Under the pieces are notes generated by a model. The model worked only from the letters and a program-made list of their open reading frames with translations. It searched no databases and had not been told where the DNA came from. This document shows positions 56,935-64,000 of a DNA stretch of 64,000 nucleotides, one piece after another; position 1 is the first letter of the stretch; each line of letters opens with the position of its first letter. The position numbers and the translations under genes are program-made. The DNA is from Phycisphaerales bacterium. GTDB lineage: Bacteria; Planctomycetota; Phycisphaerae; Phycisphaerales; UBA1924. Location: contig JADLFW010000019.1 of the NCBI GenBank assembly GCA_020849615.1, positions 124,001 through 188,000 of the forward strand, given 5' to 3'.

Positions 56935-58206
56935 ATGTTCCGCGTCCCCATGGTCCACGCCCGCGAAGGGATGATGCTCGCCGTGCCGGTTCCGCACCCG
57001 GCCTGCCCGAGCACGATCCTGCTGCGCGCGGGGGTCCGCCTGGACCCGCACGCCATCTCGCGCCTGCGCGACCTAGGCGCGGGCCATATCTGGATCCGCC
57101 ACCCCAGCCTCGACTTCGTCGTGGCCCACATCAACCCGCTCGTCATGCGGGCCTGCGGCGACCTGGCCCAGCACGTCTCCCGGGCCTGGGATGCGGTGCG
57201 CGAGAACGCCGAGTCGCGGCTCGATTACAACGCCTACGGGCAGACCGTCACCGCGCTGCTGGAACGCCTGAGCGAGAGCCCTCGGGCCGCGGTGTTCGTC
57301 GATCAGGTCGCGTGCGCGGGCCCGGCCCCGATGCGGCACGCCACCAACGTCTGCTTCCTGAGCCTGATCATGGGGCTGAAGCTGGAGTTCTACCTGGTGC
57401 GCGAGCGGACGCGCCTGACGACGGCGTGCGCCCGCGACATCACCAACCTCGGCCTGGGGGCGCTGCTGCACGACATCGGAATGGCGGTGGTGAGCGAGGC
57501 GGATGCCGGGCCGTGGCGGCGCGGGCTGGATGAAGTCGATGGCCCGTGGCGGTTGCACGTCGCGGTCGGGCACGAGCTGGTGCGGCGCGGGGTCGATCCA
57601 TCGGCCGCCGCGGTCGTGCTGCACCACCACCAGCATTTCGACGGCTCTGGATTCCCGGCGGCGAAGGAGAGTTCGCCGCCCGGCAGACCGGGAACACCCA
57701 TCAACAGCGAGCGGCCCGGGCTGCGCGGGCCCGACATCCACATCTTCGCGCGGATCGCGGCGGCGGCGGACCTGTTCGACCGGCTGCGGTATCCGCCCGA
57801 TGTTTCTGCGGCAGAGCAGCCGGCGGCGGTGACGGTGCTGAAGCGGCTGATGAACGGCCCGTACTCGGCGTGGCTGGACCCCGTGGTGTTCAGGGCGCTC
57901 CTGAGCGTGACGCCGCCGTACGCGCCGGGGATGTGGGTGACCTTGAGCGATGGCCGCAGCGCGGTGGTCGAGAACTGGTCACCGCAGGACCCGTGCCGCC
58001 CAACGGTGCGCGTGCTGGACCCGCTGGCCGACGAGAGCTGGCGGGCCGAGGTGGCCAGCGAACGCATCGACCTGAGGAAGGAGCGTCACCTCGAAGTGGC
58101 GAAGCTGGAGGGCCGCGATATCCGGGCCGACAACTTCTACCCGGCCAAGGGGCGTGAGTTCGACCTGGCGGCGATCGCGAAGGCGATGTTCAACGCGGCG
58201 GCGTGA
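56935..58206 (+). CDS. HD-GYP-domain protein (c-di-GMP phosphodiesterase-like)
   Basis: 423 residues from ATG 56935. An N-terminal ~120-residue region with ARDGMML-like start (VHAREGMMLAVPV) matches the DUF3391-type region before HD-GYP domains. The HD-GYP part shows LLHDIGM (~177-183), LHHHQHFDGSGFP (~226-238; GFP replaces the GYP triad) and a following ARIAAAADLFDRLR (~268-281). The metal-binding His/Asp residues look complete, so activity against c-di-GMP is possible; the Phe for Tyr change is uncommon but not necessarily harmful. No receiver domain. The C-terminal ~100 residues are a small beta domain (VTLSDGRSAVVENWS). Confidence 0.85.
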   Translation: MFRVPMVHAREGMMLAVPVPHPACPSTILLRAGVRLDPHAISRLRDLGAGHIWIRHPSLDFVVAHINPLVMRACGDLAQHVSRAWDAVRENAESRLDYNAYGQTVTALLERLSESPRAAVFVDQVACAGPAPMRHATNVCFLSLIMGLKLEFYLVRERTRLTTACARDITNLGLGALLHDIGMAVVSEADAGPWRRGLDEVDGPWRLHVAVGHELVRRGVDPSAAAVVLHHHQHFDGSGFPAAKESSPPGRPGTPINSERPGLRGPDIHIFARIAAAADLFDRLRYPPDVSAAEQPAAVTVLKRLMNGPYSAWLDPVVFRALLSVTPPYAPGMWVTLSDGRSAVVENWSPQDPCRPTVRVLDPLADESWRAEVASERIDLRKERHLEVAKLEGRDIRADNFYPAKGREFDLAAIAKAMFNAAA

Positions 58207-58448
58207 AACACCTTCACCACGGAGGCACAGAGGCTCCGAGAGGCGCCTGGATGGACACGGGCCTCGGCGCGCCCGCCACTCTCAGCGGCCCAGATGGTGG
58301 ATGAACAGGCTCATTACCATGAACGTGATGGGGAGCCGGATGATCTTGAGCATCAGCCCGGCCGACGCCCAAAGCGACGTGCCAGCCCCATGACCGCCGG
58401 TCCTCCGTTGCTTCCTTGCTTCTTCACTTCGTTGCTATTCTGTCCCCC
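58207..58448. other. Intergenic region with repeat tract and a possible tiny membrane peptide
   Basis: About 240 bp. It starts with a cacagagg-type tract (58210-58235). On the minus strand, 58282-58353 could code for a 23-residue peptide beginning MLKIIRLPITF, hydrophobic with a basic end, but no good ribosome site lies ahead of it. It ends in a C/T-rich stretch before the kinase start codon. Confidence 0.35.
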
Positions 58449-61211
58449 GTGGCCCGGTGCTCGAAATGCTCGGCGGATCTGACCCCCGGGTCTCGTTTCT
58501 GCGCGGGGTGCGGGTCGCCCGTGCGGACGGATGAAACCGCGACCATCACCGCGCCGCTGCCGGCGTCGGGCAGCGCAGCGCGCGGGTCGGCCCCATCGGG
58601 CAGGGGGACGGTGGTCACCGACGATGCGTTCTTCGCGCCCGGCGCGATCATCGGCGAGCGGTACCGCATCGTGGCGAGGCTGGGCAAGGGCGGGATGGGC
58701 GAGGTCTTCCGGGCCGATGACCTGAAGGTGGGCCAGCCGGTGGCGCTGAAGTTCCTGCCGCGGGCCACGAGCGAGAACGCGGCGTGGCTCGAGCGGTTCC
58801 GCGGCGAGGTGCGGATCGCGCGGCAGGTGGCGCACCCCAACGTGTGCCGGATGTACGACCTGGGCGAGGCGATGACGCCGGACGGCAAGCGGACGTTCCT
58901 GTCGATGGAGTACATCGACGGGGAGGACATGGGATCGCTGCTGCGGCGGATCGGGAGGCTGCCCAAGGACAAGGCGGTGCAGGTGGCCCGGCAGATCGGG
59001 GCCGGGCTGGCGGCGGCGCACGCGCAGGGCGTGATCCACCGCGACCTCAAACCCGCGAACATCATGCTGGATGGCCGCGGGCACGCGCGGCTCATGGACT
59101 TCGGGATCGCGGGGCTGGCGGACCAGATCGGCGCGGGGGATATCCGCAGCGGGACACCCGCGTACATGGCGCCCGAGCAGCGCGATGGGCGGGAGGTGTC
59201 CGCCCGCAGCGACATCTACTCGCTGGGGCTGGTGCTGTACGAGCTATTCACGGGGCGGAGGGCGTTCGACGAGGCGCGCGGGGGACGGGAGAGGCCCGGC
59301 GATTCGCGGACATCTTCCGAGATCAGCCGGCCATCGACGCATGCCCAGGACCTGGACCCGGTGATCGACCGGCTGATCATGCGGTGCCTGCAGGACGATC
59401 CGGTGGCGCGGCCCGGCTCTGCGATGGCGGTGATCGCGGCGCTGCCGGGGGGAGACCCGCTGCAGGCGGCGCTGGAGGCCGGGGAGACGCCCAGCCCGGA
59501 GCTGGTGGCGGCGGCGGGCGAGCGTTCGGCGGTGCGGGCCTCGCGCGTGAGCGCGATGGTCGCGGCGGTGTTGGCGCTGCTGGCGGTGACGCTGGTGCTC
59601 GCGGCCCGGCAGGGGCTGCTGTGGCACATCGACCTGCCCAGGTCGCCGGTCGTGCTGGCGGACCGGGCCGGGGAGATCATCCGGTCGCTGGGGTACACGG
59701 AGAAGCCCGCGGACACGGCGTGGGGCCTGAGCGTTCGCGAGGACTACCTGGATGGGCCCGGCACCGGCGGTGCGGGCGGGCCGGGCTCGGAGAAGCGCGA
59801 GCGCCTGGCCCGGCTTCGGACGGCGCGGCCGCAGCCGGTGGCGTTCTGGTACCGGACGAGCCCGAAGCCGATGATGCCGTGGCAGACCAACGGCGATGTG
59901 TCGCAGCGGGATCCGCCGCGGTCGGAACCGGGGATGGTGTCCATCGAGCTCGACTCGGCCGGGCGGCTCGAAGCCCTGGCGGTGGTGACCGACCCGGTTG
60001 TCCGGGCCGGGGATGCCGCGGCGTCCGCGGCCGGGCCGGCGGGTGGGCCCGACTGGGGCGCGCTGTTCACCCTGGGCGGGCTGGACCTGGCGAAGTTCCG
60101 GCCCGCCGAGCCCTCGCGCACGCCGCCCCACTACGCGGATGTGCGGGCCGCGTGGGATGGGACGTACGGAGAAACGGGTGAGCCGGTGCGGATAGAAGCG
60201 GCGGCGTACCGCGGCCGGCCCGTGTACTTCGCGGCGCTGCGGCCGTGGGAGGTGGAGCCGCCGCCGGAGGCCGGGCTGCCGATGCAGGCGCGGATCATCC
60301 AGAGCGTCAACACGTCATTGGTGATGGCGGCGCTGGGGTTCTCGGCGTGGCAGGCCCGGCGGAACGTGAAGCAGGGTCGCGGGGATGTGTCGGGGGCGCG
60401 GTCGCTGGCGTGGGTGATGTTCGGGACGATGCTGGTGGCGTGGTTGCTGCGGGCGAACCACCAGCTCGACATTCCCTCGGAGTGGGGGCTGATCCTGACG
60501 GGCACGGCGTTGCCGCTGCTGATCGGCGGGCTGTCGTGGATGATGTACCTGGCGCTGGAGCCGTTCGTGCGGCGGCGCGACCCGGTGATGCTGGTGTCGT
60601 GGACGAGGCTGCTGGCGGGCGGGTTCAGCGACCCCGCGGTCGGGCGGGATGTGCTGATCGGGGTGATCGGCGGGCTGGGGTACCTGGCGCTGGGGCATGT
60701 CGCGGTCGAAGTGGCGACGCTGACGAAGGGCGATTTCATCGCGCCGATCAACCCCAGCCCGGTGACGCTGGCGGGGTGGAGCGGGGTGCTGGTCGCCGTG
60801 CAGCTGGCGTGCATCAACTCGGTGCTCAACGGCATGCTGTTCGTGCTGGCGTTCGTGGGCCTGATGGTGCTGCTGCGGCGGCGCTGGGCCGCCGGCGTGG
60901 CGCTGATGGTGCCGGCCGCGTTCCTCATGTCCAACCAGGCCCCGGCGGGCGGGGGCTGGGTGCAGCCGCTGACATCCGCGATCGGCGGGCTGTGGATGGT
61001 GCTCTACCTGATGCGCTTCGGGATGCTCGCGGTGCTGGCGGCGCTGCTGACCGCGACGACGGTGGCGACCATGCCCGCGACGCCGGATGTCTCCGCGTGG
61101 TACGGGCAGGGGATGGTGGTGGCGGTGGCGCTGGTGCTCGGGCTAACGATCTGGGCGGCCCGCGCTGCGCGCGGCGGGCGGTGGTCGCATGCCGCGCCCG
61201 CGCCGCGCTAA
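58449..61211 (+). CDS. Membrane Ser/Thr protein kinase with N-terminal zinc ribbon
   Basis: 920 residues from GTG 58449; the upstream open frame would add 11 residues. Zinc ribbon CSKCSADLTPGSRFCAGC at ~4-21, then a Ser/Thr/Pro-rich spacer. The kinase domain (~68-330) has GKGGMGEV, VALKFL, VIHRDLKPANIML, MDFGIAG and SGTPAYMAPEQ, all needed for Hanks-type activity. One helix follows (~372-390), then a ~150-residue domain with no recognised fold and about seven helices to the C-terminus. The kinase would be cytoplasmic and read a signal from the membrane part. The multi-helix end is unusual for this family. Confidence 0.9.
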   Translation: MARCSKCSADLTPGSRFCAGCGSPVRTDETATITAPLPASGSAARGSAPSGRGTVVTDDAFFAPGAIIGERYRIVARLGKGGMGEVFRADDLKVGQPVALKFLPRATSENAAWLERFRGEVRIARQVAHPNVCRMYDLGEAMTPDGKRTFLSMEYIDGEDMGSLLRRIGRLPKDKAVQVARQIGAGLAAAHAQGVIHRDLKPANIMLDGRGHARLMDFGIAGLADQIGAGDIRSGTPAYMAPEQRDGREVSARSDIYSLGLVLYELFTGRRAFDEARGGRERPGDSRTSSEISRPSTHAQDLDPVIDRLIMRCLQDDPVARPGSAMAVIAALPGGDPLQAALEAGETPSPELVAAAGERSAVRASRVSAMVAAVLALLAVTLVLAARQGLLWHIDLPRSPVVLADRAGEIIRSLGYTEKPADTAWGLSVREDYLDGPGTGGAGGPGSEKRERLARLRTARPQPVAFWYRTSPKPMMPWQTNGDVSQRDPPRSEPGMVSIELDSAGRLEALAVVTDPVVRAGDAAASAAGPAGGPDWGALFTLGGLDLAKFRPAEPSRTPPHYADVRAAWDGTYGETGEPVRIEAAAYRGRPVYFAALRPWEVEPPPEAGLPMQARIIQSVNTSLVMAALGFSAWQARRNVKQGRGDVSGARSLAWVMFGTMLVAWLLRANHQLDIPSEWGLILTGTALPLLIGGLSWMMYLALEPFVRRRDPVMLVSWTRLLAGGFSDPAVGRDVLIGVIGGLGYLALGHVAVEVATLTKGDFIAPINPSPVTLAGWSGVLVAVQLACINSVLNGMLFVLAFVGLMVLLRRRWAAGVALMVPAAFLMSNQAPAGGGWVQPLTSAIGGLWMVLYLMRFGMLAVLAALLTATTVATMPATPDVSAWYGQGMVVAVALVLGLTIWAARAARGGRWSHAAPAPR

Positions 61212-61216
61212 GAACA

Positions 61217-61984
61217 TCAGAGCCGGCGGATGGCGGCGGGGTCGATGCGCAGCATCCGGGCCCGGCCCGCGCGGGCGGCCATGCCGCTGACTTCGACGGT
61301 GTCGCCGATGTACGGGAGAATGGCCTGGTTGAGCCGAGAACCGTCGGGCCCGGCGAGCAGGTAGTAGTCTGCGCCTCCGTTGGCGCGAGGGACGGCCAGG
61401 ACCGGGGGAATGCCGCCGGAGATGCAGCGGACGGCGCAGGCGCGGTGGGCCTTGCCATCGCCCGGCTTCATGGCGCCGGCGTAGCACTTGGGATCGATGA
61501 TCTCGCCGCGGAGGGTGGCCAGCGCCGGGCTTACGCGTTCGATGTCGGGGATGACGACCGTGGCCGACTCAGCGATGGCGTCGGGCCCATCCGCGATCTC
61601 GATGAGGAAGAGGTCGTCACGGCGGAGCGAGGTGCCGCGGATACGCACGGGCCGGCCCGCCCATCGGGCGGTGTCGATCGCCGGCGCGTGCTTGCCGGTC
61701 CCGACGAGGATGGCGGATGCCGGGCCCGGGCCATCAAGTCCTTCCGCGGTGACGCCGTGCAGGATGGGGTAAGGCTCGGCGTCGATGATGCCGATGAAGT
61801 CGCGGGGCTGATCGCTGTTCCAAACGCCGGGCCCGGGGTCTCGGCGTAGTGATGTCGAGAGGATCGCGACGGTGATTCCGATGAGGGCGAACACCGCAGC
61901 GGCGGCGCGGGTGAAGCGGCCGTGGTCCCGGGGCATCGCGGGAAGGTAGCCGATGAAGAACTCATCGCGGTCGGGGGTGGTCAC
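61217..61984 (-). CDS. Exported Cys-rich protein of the Rieske operon
   Basis: 255 residues from GTG 61984, which overlaps the stop of the Rieske gene by 4 bp. One membrane helix (~27-48) anchors it, with the rest outside. A striking block EIIDPKCYAGAMKPGDGKAHRACAVRC (split over ~171-197) holds three Cys in C-x15-C-x3-C spacing plus a conserved His, likely binding metal, heme or a cluster. GGIPPVLAV follows. Beta-rich OB-like parts lie before (~100-165) and after (~215-250, IGDTVEVSGM). I do not know a named function; the tight link to a Rieske/reductase-like gene suggests electron transfer. Confidence 0.72.
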   Translation of the reverse strand: MTTPDRDEFFIGYLPAMPRDHGRFTRAAAAVFALIGITVAILSTSLRRDPGPGVWNSDQPRDFIGIIDAEPYPILHGVTAEGLDGPGPASAILVGTGKHAPAIDTARWAGRPVRIRGTSLRRDDLFLIEIADGPDAIAESATVVIPDIERVSPALATLRGEIIDPKCYAGAMKPGDGKAHRACAVRCISGGIPPVLAVPRANGGADYYLLAGPDGSRLNQAILPYIGDTVEVSGMAARAGRARMLRIDPAAIRRL

Positions 61985-63042
61985 GCCGGTGCTCCGGGGA
62001 TGATGGCGGGATGGACGGGTGTGCCGCGCGGGCGGGGCTGGGGGTTGATAAGCACGCGCCGGGCCGAGATGCGGACCTCGTACGTCGGGATCTTCTCGGT
62101 GAAGGGCGGGGGCGAGCAGCCATCGCCCGGGCGGTATTGCCAGCCGTGCCACGGGCAGGTGATGCAGCCGTCGATGACTTTGCCCTCGCCGAGCGGCCCG
62201 CCCTGGTGCTCGCAGACATTGGTAACGGCGGAGACCTTGCCGTCGTAGCGGAAGACGGCGATTCGCTCGCGGGAGGGGAGGCTGACGACGATGGCCCGGC
62301 GGTCGGGGATGTCATCGACGGAGGCGACATCGATGAAGCCGTCGTTCGCGGCGGCGGGCGGCTGCGCGGAGTCCTTGCGGGCTTCGCGCAAGCCGGTGAT
62401 GAGGTGGAGCGAGATGGTGATGGCGGCGCCCGCGGTGAGGAGGATCGGGTAGACGATGGAGCGTTCGTGCTGGAGGGCGCCGAGCGCGATGTGCGCGATG
62501 AGGAGGGCGTAGGCGGCGTAGATGAGCATGTGGAGGCGCTTCCAGGCCCGCGCGGTGAGGTTGCGGAGCCAGAAGTCGTGGCTGGTCGCCGCCATGAGGA
62601 AGAGGATGAGCAGCGCGAGCAGGCCCGGCGTTTCGAAGGGGAAGCGGGAGAGCGATCCGTAGGCCGTGTTGCTGGTGAGGAGCGAGAGGAACGGGTTGAG
62701 GTTGCCGAAGGCGTGGTAGTAGATCAGCACCATCGCGGCATGCGAGAGGGCGATGAGGAAGGTTGCAACGCCGAGGTGCCGGCGGTTGAACAGCAGCGGC
62801 AGGAACCGCCTGTTCAGCCGGGCCAGCGGCCCGATCCACAGCACGATGTGCAGCATGACGATCGCGCAGGTGCCCAGCGCTCGGATGAGGAGCACGGGCA
62901 GGGCGATCTGATCGGGGGGACGGTAGATGAGGACCCCGCCCGTGATGAATGCGGCGAGGTAGCCCGCGACGGCGGTGAGCATCACCGCGTCATACCGCTT
63001 CTTGTGGCGGGTCCAGCCGATCCAGGTGTAGGAGGTGCTCAT
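61981..63042 (-). CDS. Ferric-reductase-like membrane cytochrome fused to a Rieske domain
   Basis: 353 residues from ATG 63042. About six helices (~20-225) with His residues placed as in ferric-reductase-like/MsrQ-type heme b domains (MLHIVLWIG, LIALSHAAMVLIYYHAFG, AWKRLHMLIYAAY, LLIAHIALGAL). A C-terminal Rieske domain (~240-330) has CEHQGGPLG and CITCPWHGW, the C-x-H ... C-x2-H set for a [2Fe-2S] cluster. The fusion would pass electrons between heme in the membrane and the Rieske cluster. It overlaps both neighbours by 4 bp (61981-61984 and 63039-63042). Confidence 0.85.
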   Translation of the reverse strand: MSTSYTWIGWTRHKKRYDAVMLTAVAGYLAAFITGGVLIYRPPDQIALPVLLIRALGTCAIVMLHIVLWIGPLARLNRRFLPLLFNRRHLGVATFLIALSHAAMVLIYYHAFGNLNPFLSLLTSNTAYGSLSRFPFETPGLLALLILFLMAATSHDFWLRNLTARAWKRLHMLIYAAYALLIAHIALGALQHERSIVYPILLTAGAAITISLHLITGLREARKDSAQPPAAANDGFIDVASVDDIPDRRAIVVSLPSRERIAVFRYDGKVSAVTNVCEHQGGPLGEGKVIDGCITCPWHGWQYRPGDGCSPPPFTEKIPTYEVRISARRVLINPQPRPRGTPVHPAIIPGAPA

Positions 63043-63191
63043 GGAGGAAGTGACGGAGTCAGAAGGACGCTTCCCGCCTGCGGACCGGGCTTCACCGGAC
63101 GGGCCAGCAGCGCGGCGATAAGGAGGATGGGCAGCAGAATCGCCAGCGCGATCCAGGCCCGGAGGTGATCTCGGCGCTGAGCCCGGTTCAT
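63039..63191 (-). CDS. 50-residue single-helix membrane protein
   Basis: ATG 63191, overlapping the stop of the gene before it by 4 bp (ATGA) and with its own stop overlapping the Rieske gene start. A basic start (NRAQRRDHLR) precedes one helix (~12-29) and a short tail. Its size, placement and overlaps argue that it is a real small subunit of the same complex. No motif is recognised. Confidence 0.72.
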   Translation of the reverse strand: MNRAQRRDHLRAWIALAILLPILLIAALLARPVKPGPQAGSVLLTPSLPP

Positions 63192-63430
63192 GCGTGCGGC
63201 CCCGCGGCGTGGGCGTTGACCGGGCGCTTCGGGGCCCGGGCCCACCAGGTCAGCACGAGCGGCCAGAGGGCTGCTGCGCCGGGCAGGATCAAGAGGTGAA
63301 AGGCCGGGTGCGAGCCCCGGGCCGAGGCATCGACGCGGAAGACACCCCGGGCCGAGAACAGGACGGCCACAACGACGCCGATGGCGGTGTAGAGGGCGGT
63401 CAGGAGCAGGAAGGATTGGGCGAGCAGCAT
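63188..63430 (-). CDS. 80-residue two-helix membrane protein, first gene of the Rieske operon
   Basis: From ATG 63430. Two hydrophobic segments (~5-25 and ~46-63) with a short loop (FRVDASARGSHP). A longer in-frame extension upstream to 63862 overlaps the sigma-factor gene and is rejected. Probably a small subunit or assembly factor of the electron-transfer complex. Its promoter lies in the 64 bp shared with the divergent sigma gene. Confidence 0.72.
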   Translation of the reverse strand: MLLAQSFLLLTALYTAIGVVVAVLFSARGVFRVDASARGSHPAFHLLILPGAAALWPLVLTWWARAPKRPVNAHAAGPHA

Positions 63431-63493
63431 TTCCCAGGTACGATGCGGCCCGGACGGTAACGTCGCGGAAACTTCGGCATCCCAGGAAGCGCC

Positions 63494-64000
63494 ATGGGCG
63501 CGGCTCTCGAGGTGCACATGCCGACGATGACCACCGGGCCGGTGGATGAAAGCGCTCTCCTGGCCCGCCTGCGCGCGGGCGAGGACGCCGCGTTTGAGGT
63601 GTTTGTGCGGGAGTACTCGCCGCGGTGCCTCGCCGTGGCCCGGCGGTTCTTCCCCAGTGATGATGATGCGCAGGATGCGCTTCAGGATGCGTTCCTGTCG
63701 GCGTTCAAGGCGCTGGGAAAGTTCGAGGGGGGTTCGAAGCTCTCGACGTGGCTGCACCGGATCTTGGTGAATGCGTGCCTGATGAAGCTCCGGTCGCGCA
63801 AGGCCAGGCCCGAGCGGTCGATCGAGGAGTTTCAGCCCGCCTTCAAGGAGGATGGGCACCACCGCGATCGCGTGGAGGAATGGCGGGGGAACGAGCGGCT
63901 GGAGAGCGATGAGGCCCGGCGGATGGTGCGGGCCGCGATTGAGCAGTTGCCGGAAAGTTTTAGAACCGTTCTGGTGTTGCGCGACATCGAAGGGCTGGAC
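63494..64000 (+). CDS. ECF RNA polymerase sigma factor (partial, runs off the window)
   Basis: 169 codons are present from ATG 63494; ATG 63518 is an alternative. Region 2 is clear: FVREYSPRCLAVARRFFPS, then DDDAQDALQDAFLSAFKALGKF and LSTWLHRILVNACLMKLR, the -10 recognition and core-binding helices. A basic linker (RSRKARPER) and the start of region 4 (IEQLPESFRTVLVLRDIEGL) follow, cut by the window end. It belongs to the sigma-70 ECF group. No anti-sigma gene is visible yet; it would be expected just past the right edge. The divergent Rieske operon 64 bp away is a candidate target, which is inference. Confidence 0.92.
   Translation, partial: MGAALEVHMPTMTTGPVDESALLARLRAGEDAAFEVFVREYSPRCLAVARRFFPSDDDAQDALQDAFLSAFKALGKFEGGSKLSTWLHRILVNACLMKLRSRKARPERSIEEFQPAFKEDGHHRDRVEEWRGNERLESDEARRMVRAAIEQLPESFRTVLVLRDIEGLD

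Noticed and set aside
63431-63862. Extension of the 80-residue protein over the sigma factor gene
   Set aside because: It is antisense to a clear ECF sigma region 2; ATG 63430 gives a compact two-helix protein.

Overview
The window is very GC-rich and carries marks of a planctomycete, most likely class Phycisphaerae. These are a secreted protein with an LEPR N-terminal motif, proteins ending in a PGPGALALLG-type PEP-CTERM-like tail plus an Arg cluster, prepilin-like secreted proteins, and many small membrane proteins with CPxC/CPEC zinc ribbons. There are no rRNA or tRNA genes, no prophage, no transposase and no CRISPR array that I can see. Species cannot be named from the sequence alone.

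Layout. 1-4.3 kb: tail of a beta-helix protein, a large repeat field, a PhnP-like metallo-hydrolase overlapping an S1/P1-type nuclease, and a secreted esterase. 4.3-6.5 kb: a tandem pair of zinc-ribbon membrane proteins with near-identical ends and unrelated middles, then repeats. 6.5-9.8 kb: sucD, repeats, a DusB-like tRNA dihydrouridine synthase and a lipoprotein. 9.9-14.6 kb: LEPR surface protein, PIG-L deacetylase, MgtE. 14.8-17.8 kb (minus): two DUF1579 proteins and a RibBA-like protein that lacks metal ligands in both domains. 18-21.9 kb: repeats, a SpoIIE-type phosphatase frameshifted in a 7-C run, and two PEP-CTERM-type proteins. 22-36.5 kb: atpG, Hsp70, a UvrD helicase-nuclease fusion, HtrA, queE/queC, two overlapping hybrid histidine kinases and trmB. 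36.9-48 kb: prkA, a NYN-domain protein, zinc-ribbon proteins, a prepilin-like protein, a Y-family polymerase, TIGR03118, GNAT and a thioesterase. 48-54.5 kb: lipoprotein, LOG-family protein and a 1452-residue AsmA-like protein. 54.6-64 kb: radA carrying an internal parS-like palindrome, an HD-GYP protein, a membrane Ser/Thr kinase, a four-gene Rieske/ferric-reductase-like operon, and the start of an ECF sigma factor.

How the genes work together. queC/queE catalyse two steps of the 7-deazaguanine (queuosine precursor) route; dus and trmB also modify tRNA. Two hybrid kinases, a PP2C phosphatase, an HD-GYP protein, PrkA, a membrane kinase and an ECF sigma factor give dense signalling. Genes usually found in operons (atpG, sucD) stand alone here. 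The Rieske operon is held together by 4-bp start/stop overlaps and diverges from the sigma-factor gene, so it is the best candidate for a little-described system.

The most unusual layer is non-coding. A dispersed element of about 145 bp made of four successive hairpins occurs three times. Its last hairpin is related to the unit of a 54-bp tandem array. A wider family keeps a CGAAGAC loop while the stems change. Several repeat types have entered coding frames (radA, dus). The plus strand is G-rich up to about 37.6 kb, C-rich to about 55.5 kb and G-rich again afterwards, with the switches inside intact prkA and radA. All coordinates and motifs were read by eye and no database search was run.
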